From: a virus | Virus record (IMG/VR): IMGVR_UViG_3300027852_000082 | Location: 1 to 41,176 of that record | DNA: 41,176 bases | Direction: 5' to 3' (one strand) | In this document: piece by piece, positions 22,076 to 29,665 of the stretch | How the letters are laid out: each line of letters begins with the position of its first letter | Position numbering within the stretch: the first letter of the stretch is position 1 | Notes under the pieces: generated by a model | The model's input: only the letters and a program-made list of their open reading frames with translations | Told to the model about the DNA's origin: nothing | Databases searched by the model: none | Translations under genes and position numbers: made by a program

Positions 22076-23698
22076 ATGAAAATTGTTCCAGACTTATACG
22101 ATCATCAAAAAGAATGTTTCACTTTTATTAAAGATAAAGATCAATTTGCCTTATTTATGGAAATGGGAACTGGAAAAAGCAAAGTAATTATAGAAAAGGT
22201 TTTTTATTTATGGCAACAATCTAATATAGATTGTGTTATTATTATAAGTCCAAATGCAGTCAAGTCTCAATGGGTAGATGAACAATTTGAAGCGCATTAT
22301 CCATTAGAACAATGGAGCGGGTATACTTGGAATGGAGCTAAAACAAAAAGAGACCGGTTGCTTTTTGCTAACTTAACAAAAAATAAAGAAAAATTATTTG
22401 TTTTTTCAGTTAATGTAGAAGCGTTTCAAAGTGAATCTATTGATCTCTATATAAATCAACTAATTCAATATAGAAAAATATTTGTTGTTATTGACGAAAG
22501 CACTCGTATAAAGAATGGTAGAAGAAAAACGAGGGGAAAACGTAACGGCGCGAAAAGAACAAATAAAATTTTAGACTTGTTTTTACAAACAAAGTATAAA
22601 GCTATATTGACAGGCACGCCAACACCAAATAACCCTTTTGATTTATGGAGTCAATTTGAATTTTTGCAGCAAGATTTTTTTAAGATGGATTATTTTTTCT
22701 TTACCCATCACTATGGAATTATGATTCAAAAAGCTACAACCGAAGGTCGAAAATACACTACTGTTTTAGACGAAAAAAGTTTTGCTGTTGTTAAATCTAA
22801 ATTAAAACAAATAGAAAAACTGACACCCATCGACGTGGAAAAGTTGGCTTTATATTCAGGGTTAAAGACAAAAGACATAATGCAAATTTCTAATATGGAT
22901 ACTTATTCAGGTTATAAAAATCTTGATAAATTAAAAGAAAAAATTAGTAAAATTACTTTTTTTGTTAAGAAAAAAGATTGTTTGGATTTACCTGATAAAG
23001 TTTATGAGAAATTATATTGCACTATGGACAAAGAACAAAAAGATATTTACACATCTTTAAAGAAAACTATGACCGCAACATATATAGATAAAGAGATAAC
23101 TGTCACACAAAAGTTAGTTATGTTTTTAAGATTACAGATGATTACAGGTGGATTATTTCCTTTTGAAGAAATAGATATGATTCATCATAAAGATAAAAAC
23201 TTTAATTATCAAGTTATAGAAAATAGTTGTAAAATAAAAATTTTACTTGAAGATTTAGAAGAAGTTTCTAATCAAACTTCTATTATTGTTTGGGCAAGGT
23301 TTAGAGGAGAAATAGATTTAATTTATAATGAATTGGTTAAAAATAATTACACTTGTGAAAAATATTATGGAGGTAGTGAATTTTCTATTATTAAAGATTT
23401 TCAAAATAAAGATTTTCAAATTCTTGTCAGTAACCCTTTAAAAGGTGGAGAAGGCCTTAATTTACAAATAGCGACTTTACATTATTTCTACAGTAATTCT
23501 TTTAAAGCTGATTCAAGATTACAAGCCGAAGATAGAAGTCATCGTATTGGACAAACTAATAAAGTTTTGTATAAAGATTTACTCTGTAAAAATACAGTGG
23601 ATGAAAGGATTTATCAAGTGTTAAAAAATAAAGAAAATTTAATAAATTATTTTAGAGAAAAACCAAAAGAAGTTTTTATGAGAGACCTTGAAATATGA
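22076..23698 (+). CDS. SNF2-like superfamily 2 DNA helicase/translocase
   Basis: A 540-aa protein with ATG at 22076 after AAAAAGGAGGAAACGATT; the frame also opens 10 codons earlier at a TTG, but that spans the ribosome binding site itself. Motifs: EMGTGKSK (29-36), SPNAVKSQW (58-66), DEST (140-143), TGTPTPNNP (179-187), then C-terminal GGEGLNLQ and QAEDRSHRIGQ, the SNF2 signature. SNF2-like phage enzymes remodel DNA or protein-DNA complexes and can drive branch migration or origin opening. It overlaps a small nuclease gene by 4 bp. Confidence 0.88.
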   Translation: MKIVPDLYDHQKECFTFIKDKDQFALFMEMGTGKSKVIIEKVFYLWQQSNIDCVIIISPNAVKSQWVDEQFEAHYPLEQWSGYTWNGAKTKRDRLLFANLTKNKEKLFVFSVNVEAFQSESIDLYINQLIQYRKIFVVIDESTRIKNGRRKTRGKRNGAKRTNKILDLFLQTKYKAILTGTPTPNNPFDLWSQFEFLQQDFFKMDYFFFTHHYGIMIQKATTEGRKYTTVLDEKSFAVVKSKLKQIEKLTPIDVEKLALYSGLKTKDIMQISNMDTYSGYKNLDKLKEKISKITFFVKKKDCLDLPDKVYEKLYCTMDKEQKDIYTSLKKTMTATYIDKEITVTQKLVMFLRLQMITGGLFPFEEIDMIHHKDKNFNYQVIENSCKIKILLEDLEEVSNQTSIIVWARFRGEIDLIYNELVKNNYTCEKYYGGSEFSIIKDFQNKDFQILVSNPLKGGEGLNLQIATLHYFYSNSFKADSRLQAEDRSHRIGQTNKVLYKDLLCKNTVDERIYQVLKNKENLINYFREKPKEVFMRDLEI

Positions 23699-24045
23699 CA
23701 GAATCAGAATTTTATCAAAATGAAATAAAACCTTTACTTAAAAAAAGAAGAGTAGCTTTTTGTAGAGTGGAATTATTCGGACTGCCAGATATTTATGTTG
23801 CACGAGATAATAAAGTTTTATGGATAGAGTTAAAGTGTCTTGGTAAAAGATCAAAACTCGTAAAACCACAATGGCGTCTTGGCCAATTAGCCTGGATAAA
23901 ATACCAAAATTTATTTGGTAACGATAATATTTATTTAGCCTTGAAGTATGTCAACAAAACTTATTTTTTAATGCCAAGAGAAACGTATCTTGAGTCTGAA
24001 TTAAATTGTCAGAAAGAAGTCTTTTTTGAAAGATTAAAAATATAA
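23695..24045 (+). CDS. VRR-NUC-type PD-(D/E)XK endonuclease (116 aa)
   Basis: A compact nuclease: GLPDIYV (Asp32), WIELKC (Glu45, Lys47) and a following Gln-containing helix (RLGQLAWIKYQ) match the VRR-NUC domain, known to cut branched DNA. ATGA overlap with the SNF2 gene means both are co-translated; an SNF2 plus VRR-NUC pair is a recurrent phage arrangement and suggests joint processing of forks or junctions. Length is normal for stand-alone VRR-NUC proteins. Confidence 0.75.
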   Translation: MTESEFYQNEIKPLLKKRRVAFCRVELFGLPDIYVARDNKVLWIELKCLGKRSKLVKPQWRLGQLAWIKYQNLFGNDNIYLALKYVNKTYFLMPRETYLESELNCQKEVFFERLKI

Positions 24046-24104
24046 AATTTATTAAGGAGGGAAAAATTTTTCTGTTAAAAAATCTAAATTAAAAAGAGGT
24101 TACT

Positions 24105-24635
24105 ATGAACGAACCATTATTTGAATCAAAAGAACCAATGAATCAAGACACATTATCACAATTACAAGAACTTTGTGATTCTTATCTAAAAACAAAATTT
24201 GAAATAGAAAAAATGGAGGATTATTTAAAAAGAGAAAAACAAATTTTAGAAAACTTATCAAGAAACTTAATTCCATCTTTATTAGGGGAGTATAATTTAT
24301 CCGAGATAAGACTTTCTTCAGGGGATAAGGTAATAGTTCAAGATAAACTTAAAGCCAGTATTCCTCAAAAAACTATTAACTATGTTTATAAAAATATGGT
24401 AGATAGTGAAGGTCTTGATAAAACTGAGGCTCTTTTCAAAACAAGTGTAGAGATTGATTATCGTGTAAAAGAAGTAATTAACTTGCTTGTAGAAAATGCA
24501 ATTCCGTATGAATTTAAAACATCAATACATTGGCAAACTTTAAATAAGTATTGTCAAGAAAAGTTAGGTCAAGGTGAACAAATACCGGATGGAATTAGTG
24601 TTTTTCAATATCAAGAAACTAAAATAAAAAGATGA
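24105..24635 (+). CDS. Unknown protein upstream of SSB candidate (176 aa)
   Basis: A 176-aa protein with an N-terminal coiled-coil helix (SYLKTKFEIEKMEDYLKREK, then NLSRNLIPSLL) and an alpha/beta C-terminal part (KVIVQDKLKASIPQKTINYV). Such two-part proteins often sit next to phage single-strand binding proteins. Weak ribosome binding site (AAAAAGAGGTTACT). 12 bp to the next gene. The 59 bases before it contain an SD-like AAGGAGGG with no start codon in range. No named family. Confidence 0.6.
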   Translation: MNEPLFESKEPMNQDTLSQLQELCDSYLKTKFEIEKMEDYLKREKQILENLSRNLIPSLLGEYNLSEIRLSSGDKVIVQDKLKASIPQKTINYVYKNMVDSEGLDKTEALFKTSVEIDYRVKEVINLLVENAIPYEFKTSIHWQTLNKYCQEKLGQGEQIPDGISVFQYQETKIKR

Positions 24636-24647
24636 GGGTAAAATAAA

Positions 24648-25472
24648 ATGAATAAAAAACAATTTAATCCAATTGAAAACAAAAGTGATAGTATTAAAAA
24701 TGGGAATAAATTACAATCTCCTATGCACAAAACTGATACTTCTGTGGCTTTAAACCCAGAAGATATTCAACTTTTTACGCAAACAGATTTAGATACTGGT
24801 TTTGAAGGAACGGATATACAAACCTTTAAAACGCCTTTTCTTAGAATTTTACAAACATTAAGCCCAGAATTAAAAAAGTCAGATCCTAAATTTATATCCA
24901 ATGCAGAAGAAGGGATGTTTTGTAATTCAGCCACGCAAGAATGTTATGAACAAATATCTATTATTGTTCTTAAAATAGAACATTCTTTAATTATATGGAA
25001 ACCTGATCGTGGTGGATTTATTGGTCGTTACCCTAAATTTAAGGAGGAAGAAATAGTTTCCAGTAGAGATGGATTATATAAATTTGACGCTGAAGGTAAT
25101 TCTATAATAGATACAATAGAATTTTATTGTTTAAACTTAAAAAATCCTTTAGACATATTTATTTTTCCTATGTCAACGGCTTCTTTAAAACATGCTAAAT
25201 CTTTTGCAACAAGATTAAGAATGTTGAAGGTTCAAGGTAAACCGGTAGGAGTTTCTTGGGCGGGTATTTGGAATATAGATACTGTAGAAGAATCTAACGA
25301 TAAAGGTTCTTGGTTTACAATTGGCTCTACACCTGAATTTGTAAGATTGATTACAAAGGAAGAAAGAAACAATTGGGTTTTTCCCGCTAAAGAAATGTTA
25401 AAAAATGCTACTACTGATTATTCTACTATCGACGCAGCAAAAGATCAAGAAGATCAAGCGACAGCTTTTTAA
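24648..25472 (+). CDS. Candidate single-stranded DNA-binding protein (274 aa)
   Basis: A 274-aa protein with a disordered polar N-terminus, then a beta-rich core (QTFKTPFLRILQTLSPELKK; SIIVLKIEHSLIIWKP; GIWNIDTVEE) and an acidic C-terminal tail ending KDQEDQATAF. An acidic tail closed by Phe is the mark of phage and bacterial SSBs that use it to recruit partners. Phage proteins of this style (LPFLxILQxxSPxL near the N-terminus) occur in replication modules. The position next to polymerase and helicases agrees. The OB fold itself cannot be proved from sequence alone. Confidence 0.55.
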   Translation: MNKKQFNPIENKSDSIKNGNKLQSPMHKTDTSVALNPEDIQLFTQTDLDTGFEGTDIQTFKTPFLRILQTLSPELKKSDPKFISNAEEGMFCNSATQECYEQISIIVLKIEHSLIIWKPDRGGFIGRYPKFKEEEIVSSRDGLYKFDAEGNSIIDTIEFYCLNLKNPLDIFIFPMSTASLKHAKSFATRLRMLKVQGKPVGVSWAGIWNIDTVEESNDKGSWFTIGSTPEFVRLITKEERNNWVFPAKEMLKNATTDYSTIDAAKDQEDQATAF

Positions 25473-25488
25473 CAAATTTAATTACTTG

Positions 25489-25526
25489 ATAACATTCAAA
25501 AGAAGTAAAACTCTTTTGAATGTTAT
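25489..25526 (+). terminator. 14-bp stem-loop after the SSB candidate
   Basis: ATAACATTCAAAAG (25489-25502) pairs perfectly with CTTTTGAATGTTAT (25513-25526), loop 10 nt. Only a poor T run follows, so partial termination or mRNA protection is possible; it would lower expression of the gene at 25553 relative to the SSB candidate. Confidence 0.6.
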
Positions 25527-25552
25527 TGCTTTAAAACAAAGGAATCTTTATT

Positions 25553-25954
25553 ATGGAAAAGTTGCAAAGAGATAAATGTAAATCTTTTGATAGTTGCGGC
25601 GCACCCTTATGTCCTATGGAAATATCCAGTTTTATTGGAATATGGTATCCTAATGAAGAAATTTGCACTAATCGAATAGGTTCTACTTTGGCCTGGATAA
25701 AAAGACAGCGCAAAATTGCAAAGGGTGGTAGTGATCCTGAAAAATATTTCACGTATGACATGCTATATAGAAATAGTGTAATAAAAAAAGGTATTAAAGG
25801 ATTAGATCCAGATCAACCAGAAGAGGTTCAATTAAAGAAATGGTTTAAGACTCATCCATTAAAAAGATTATGGACAGAAAAAGAAAAACAAGAACAGCGA
25901 GAATTACTTAATAAAAATTTAGGTAGGGTAAAAATAAGTACAAATTGTAAATAG
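25553..25954 (+). CDS. Cys-rich protein, unknown (133 aa)
   Basis: A 133-aa protein whose N-terminus has four or five Cys (Cys9, Cys15, Cys20, then Cys38) in CKSFDSCGAPLCPM and IWYPNEEICTN, consistent with a zinc or Fe-S site. The rest is basic and helical (WIKRQRKIAKGG, WTEKEKQEQRELLNKNL). Phage proteins starting with this Cys/WYP pattern are common but uncharacterised. Ribosome binding site AAAGGAATCTTT, weaker than its neighbours. Bounded by hairpins on both sides. Confidence 0.6.
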   Translation: MEKLQRDKCKSFDSCGAPLCPMEISSFIGIWYPNEEICTNRIGSTLAWIKRQRKIAKGGSDPEKYFTYDMLYRNSVIKKGIKGLDPDQPEEVQLKKWFKTHPLKRLWTEKEKQEQRELLNKNLGRVKISTNCK

Positions 25955-25957
25955 TTT

Positions 25958-25990
25958 AAACAACCCTGTAACCTATTTACAGGGTTGTTT
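25958..25990 (+). terminator. Rho-independent terminator
   Basis: AAACAACCCTGTAA (25958-25971) pairs exactly with TTACAGGGTTGTTT (25977-25990) around a 5-nt loop; the T-rich end of the stem serves as the run. It is a strong 14-bp stem that ends the long early/middle operon before the ligase. Confidence 0.8.
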
Positions 25991-26003
25991 TAAAGCCTTT
26001 TAT

Positions 26004-26130
26004 ACATAGGAACTTAATAACAAAAAGTACTTTAAACATAGGTTTTTAAAGGGTAGCTTAATGTTTTAACCCTTTTGTACTAAAAGCCGGCTTTTTAACA
26101 AAAAGTACTTTAAACATAGGAACTTAATAA
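26004..26130. repeat. Direct repeats upstream of the ligase gene
   Basis: A 24-bp exact repeat starting AACAAAAAGTAC occurs at 26019-26042 and 26097-26120 (78-bp period). A 17-bp repeat ACATAGGAACTTAATAA occurs at 26004-26020 and 26114-26130, flanking them in the order A-B ... B-A. Between lie AAAGGGT/ACCCTTT arms (26048-26054/26069-26075) and an AAAAGCCGGCTTTT palindrome (26082-26095). It is probably a regulatory region for the ligase promoter; no good promoter boxes stand out. Confidence 0.65.
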
Positions 26131-26213
26131 TTAAAATGTTTAACACTCAGGTTTATAAATATGTATACAAATTTATATAAACAATAAATTTTAATTGTAA
26201 AGGAGATGGTTAA

Positions 26214-27473
26214 ATGACAACTGAAGAATTATTGCAAGACTTAACCGATATGGCCATAAAATTAAAAAACAGTGAAGGCGCACTAAACAAGATTTGGATA
26301 TTACAAGAATATCCTTCTTGTAGAACAATTTTAAAACTTGTTTATGATCCACAAATTAAATTTAACGTTACTACTGAAGGTCTTTTAAATTATAGAGATA
26401 ATAGTGACTATGAAGGTCAAATTATAAAAGACACTTTAATAGAATTTTTCGATAATCTTTCTAATTTGAGTGGACACAAATTATATAATTATTGTTTAGA
26501 TTTTATTTATACATATTCTAAACACGAGACTTTAATTTTATTGTTATTGGATAAAAAATTAAAGTGTGGTGCTTCTGTTAAAACAATTAACAAGGCTTGG
26601 CCAAAGTTAATCCCTGAATTTAATGTTCCATTAGCAAAAAAATATGAACATGGATTATATGACTTTGAAAAAAATGACTGGTATGTAAGTCAAAAAGTAG
26701 ATGGGATTAGATGTTTGGCTTTTATTTTTATGTCTGGAGAAATTGAATTTTTTTCAAGACATGGCAAAGAACTGTTTACTTTAGACAAAGTTAAAGTAAC
26801 CCTTAAAGATTCCTGGAAAGGTTGTAAAGGGATTATTTTAGACGGAGAAATTTTTAAAGATTCTTTTAAAGTCATTAGCAGCGAGATAAGAAGAAAAAAT
26901 CATACTATACAAAAGCCTGAATTTTTAATATTTGATTATTATACAATCCAAAGTTTTTATTTAGGAGAAGATTATTTAGATGATCATTTAAATTATGACT
27001 ATTATACAAAGTATCTATATTTAAAACGTAACTTATTAGAAACGGATACAGTAAAAATTTTGCCGCAAACACTAATATATTCAAAAGACCACTTCCAAGA
27101 GATTTTTTCTAAAATACCTTCAAACTGGGAAGGTCTTATGTTAAGGAAAGATGAGGCTACAGATTTTAAAAGAAGTAATAATCTTTTAAAAGTAAAACGT
27201 TTTCAAAAAGACACGTTTAAAGTTAAAGATATAAAAGTAAGTAAAAAAATAATAAATGGCGAAGAAAGAACTTGTTGCGGTTCTATAGAAATTTTATACA
27301 AAGGTCAAGTAGTAAGTGTCGGTAGTGGTTTAAGTGATTTACAAAGAATTACATGGTATAATCGCCCCAATCTTATTACAAACAAAAAAATAATTGTAAA
27401 ATATTTTTCTGAAAGTTTTGATAAAAATGGTAAAGTTAGTTTGTTGTTTCCTACTTTGTATGAAGTTTTATAA
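26214..27473 (+). CDS. ATP-dependent DNA ligase
   Basis: A 419-aa ligase joining nicks at the fork. The adenylation motif KVDGIR gives nucleophile Lys161; further motifs are LDGEIF, FLIFDYY (IIIa), WEGLMLRKDE (IV) and LLKVKRF (V), then an OB-type C-terminal domain. The first 140 residues form an extra helical N-terminal region. Ribosome binding site AAAGGAGATGGTTAA. Transcribed as its own unit after the repeats; its last 6 bases overlap the convergent fibre gene with no terminator between. Confidence 0.9.
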   Translation: MTTEELLQDLTDMAIKLKNSEGALNKIWILQEYPSCRTILKLVYDPQIKFNVTTEGLLNYRDNSDYEGQIIKDTLIEFFDNLSNLSGHKLYNYCLDFIYTYSKHETLILLLLDKKLKCGASVKTINKAWPKLIPEFNVPLAKKYEHGLYDFEKNDWYVSQKVDGIRCLAFIFMSGEIEFFSRHGKELFTLDKVKVTLKDSWKGCKGIILDGEIFKDSFKVISSEIRRKNHTIQKPEFLIFDYYTIQSFYLGEDYLDDHLNYDYYTKYLYLKRNLLETDTVKILPQTLIYSKDHFQEIFSKIPSNWEGLMLRKDEATDFKRSNNLLKVKRFQKDTFKVKDIKVSKKIINGEERTCCGSIEILYKGQVVSVGSGLSDLQRITWYNRPNLITNKKIIVKYFSESFDKNGKVSLLFPTLYEVL

Positions 27474-28997
27474 CTCAGTCATTTGCAAAGATGTCATTAC
27501 TCTGTTTCCTGTTCCAGTTCCTTCAGCTACTGCAACAAAAAGACCGTTTTCATAACAAACAGAATACCAATTATTAGCTATTGTTGATGTTCGTACTGTC
27601 CACACGATACCGTTGAGAGATGTCATTACTCTGTTTCCTGCACCACTTTTTGCTACTGCAACAAAAAGACCGTTTCCATAACAAACAGAACGCCAATCAT
27701 TATTCGCAGCAGATACTTGTATAGTCCACACGATACCGTCGGGGGATGTCATTACCCTGTTTCCTGTGCCAGAATTAGCCACTGCAACAAAAAGACCGTT
27801 TCCATAGCAAACAGAATACCAATCTTCATTTGCTGCCGATGTTCTTGTAGTCCATGTTATTCCGTTCAGGGATGTCATAACTCTGGTGCCCGTTCCTGTA
27901 GAAGCCACCGCAACAAAAAGACCGTTTCCATAGCAAACAGAGCGATAATCATTATCTTCTACGGGAGTTGTTCGTATTGTCCATGTAATTCCATCCGGGG
28001 ATGTCATTACCCTATCTTGTGTTCCTGATACAGCTACTGCAACAAAAAGACCGTTTCCATAACAAACAGAGTACCAATTATTATCTTCTACGGGAGTTGT
28101 TCTTGTAGTCCATGTAATTCCATCCGGGGATGTCATGGCTCGTGTTTGTGTTCCTGAAAAAGCTACCGCAACAAATAGTCCATTTCCATAGCAAACAGAA
28201 TTCCAATTATTATCTTCTACGGGAGTTGTTCGTATTGTCCATGTAATTCCATCCGGGGATGTCATTGCCCTGTTTTGTGTGCCACTAACTGCCACTGCAA
28301 CAAAAAGACCGTTTCCATAGCAAACAGAATTCCAATTTTCATCTGCTGCCGATGCTCGTATTGTCCAATTTGAATAAAAAGATTCTATTATTTTTTGTAA
28401 ACTAAAAATTGGTTTTTGTACTTGTGATTTTAATAAAAAATAAAATGTTCCACTGGCCGTTCCAACAAATTCTCCTAATACAATATCATAATCAGTAGGT
28501 GATGTGGAGTTTACTATTATTTCAAAGGAAGGTATTTTTTCAATAACATAAGAACCGGCTTTTTTTGCCCTTGCCCTTGTGGCTGAATCCGTTTCTTTAT
28601 ACCGTGCTTTGACAAAGTTGGGAGTTGCTCCATCCAGTGTGGCTGAAGCTATGGCCATATTTGTTTGTTGCGTCCATTCTACTAAAACAGATTCTAAATC
28701 TGCTGCTATTATTGTCGCTGGTAAAACAGTGGAGTCGTTTGGTATAGTTACTTCAAATTTAGCACATCCTTTTCCTGGAGTAATATTCAAAGTGTCCCCT
28801 GTGCCTTTTGACACTTCTCCTCCTTCAAGAAGCATAGGAATAGATCCCCCTAAACTTTTAACAATTTGTCCTATTGAATCTCTATGAAAATTAAAGTCTC
28901 TCCCTAAATCTTGAGCGTAATAACGATCGCCGGTTGCTAAAGGAATAGAAGGACTTGCTCCATCGTAATCGTGATTATGATGTTTGTCTACACTCAT
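27468..28997 (-). CDS. Tail fibre / receptor-binding protein with seven-bladed beta-propeller
   Basis: A 509-aa protein, last gene of the late operon. Residues 1-205 form an attachment and neck region (MSVDKHHNHDYDGA, likely metal-binding His-rich start). Residues 210-509 hold seven repeats of about 42 aa with core SVCYGNGLFVAVA, followed by RxMTSPDGITWTxRT. The strand SNWTIRASA before repeat 1 supplies the strand missing after repeat 7, a classic velcro closure of a seven-bladed propeller. Such propellers bind sugars or proteins at the host surface. The start ATG overlaps the preceding stop (ATGA). Confidence 0.8.
   Translation of the reverse strand: MSVDKHHNHDYDGASPSIPLATGDRYYAQDLGRDFNFHRDSIGQIVKSLGGSIPMLLEGGEVSKGTGDTLNITPGKGCAKFEVTIPNDSTVLPATIIAADLESVLVEWTQQTNMAIASATLDGATPNFVKARYKETDSATRARAKKAGSYVIEKIPSFEIIVNSTSPTDYDIVLGEFVGTASGTFYFLLKSQVQKPIFSLQKIIESFYSNWTIRASAADENWNSVCYGNGLFVAVAVSGTQNRAMTSPDGITWTIRTTPVEDNNWNSVCYGNGLFVAVAFSGTQTRAMTSPDGITWTTRTTPVEDNNWYSVCYGNGLFVAVAVSGTQDRVMTSPDGITWTIRTTPVEDNDYRSVCYGNGLFVAVASTGTGTRVMTSLNGITWTTRTSAANEDWYSVCYGNGLFVAVANSGTGNRVMTSPDGIVWTIQVSAANNDWRSVCYGNGLFVAVAKSGAGNRVMTSLNGIVWTVRTSTIANNWYSVCYENGLFVAVAEGTGTGNRVMTSLQMTEL
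27480..28370. repeat. Seven tandem coding repeats, 126-129 bp period
   Basis: The conserved GGGATGTCAT-type start of the unit recurs at about 27490, 27619, 27745, 27871, 28000, 28129 and 28258. Neighbouring copies (for example 28000, 28129, 28258) are nearly identical, which points to recent duplication or gene conversion. Confidence 0.8.
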
Positions 28998-29665
28998 TCT
29001 ATAACTCCATCAATATATATTATAAAAACGTCACTTGTATTAACATACCCTAAAAAAATTCTAAAGTATGCTGGACAAATATCTTTATCAAAATCTTCTA
29101 CAATTTGTAAAATTTGTGCACTTGTCAAAACAGGTGTATAAATTCCTTCATGGCAATTTATATATACATTTCCTGCAATTTCGCCTTCATCACCTTTTCC
29201 TAAAAGACTTATACCTAAATAATCATCTATATCATCATAACCCAAAGAAGTATTGTAATAACTACTTGGGCAGGTATATTCATCTCCAATTAAAAGCCAG
29301 TCATCGTGTTGTTCATCTGTAAGCCTATAAAGAACGGCGTCTAATCCTGTAATAGCATCTATTCTCGGCTTGACATCGGTTAACCATAAACTTCTTTCTT
29401 TATGTCCTTGTACGGCGTCTCTTATTTTTAATCGTTGAGTCAATTCAGAATCTTTGTTTTTTATTTCAGCTTTTAATAAGTAGTCTGATTCTATTAAAAA
29501 TGTAGCCGGTATTCTTAAAGGACTTTTTAAAAAATATTCTTCTAATATATCCGCCGATACTTCAGAAAGTAAGGCGTCTACTTTATCTATAAAAGCCTGT
29601 CCTTTATAAGAAATATCGTTTTTTAATAGAACGGAAATATGATCTATAAAAGGTAAAGGTAGCAT
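28994..29665 (-). CDS. Baseplate protein, tail-protein-I-like position (223 aa)
   Basis: A 223-aa protein between the J-like baseplate protein and the fibre, the place of P2 gpI-type proteins that link baseplate and fibre. The sequence itself (start MLPLPFIDHISVLLKNDISYKG, then helical ALLSEVSADILEEYF, later beta-rich) is not clearly recognisable. Its start overlaps the J-like stop by one base (TAATG) and its stop overlaps the fibre start. Role by position. Confidence 0.5.
   Translation of the reverse strand: MLPLPFIDHISVLLKNDISYKGQAFIDKVDALLSEVSADILEEYFLKSPLRIPATFLIESDYLLKAEIKNKDSELTQRLKIRDAVQGHKERSLWLTDVKPRIDAITGLDAVLYRLTDEQHDDWLLIGDEYTCPSSYYNTSLGYDDIDDYLGISLLGKGDEGEIAGNVYINCHEGIYTPVLTSAQILQIVEDFDKDICPAYFRIFLGYVNTSDVFIIYIDGVIE

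Noticed and set aside
24046-24104. Strong SD-like AAGGAGGG suggesting a small gene before 24105
   Set aside because: No start codon at a workable distance and the frames close within a few codons.
28579-28887. Plus-strand open frame within the fibre gene
   Set aside because: Antisense shadow in a repetitive coding region, no ribosome binding site.
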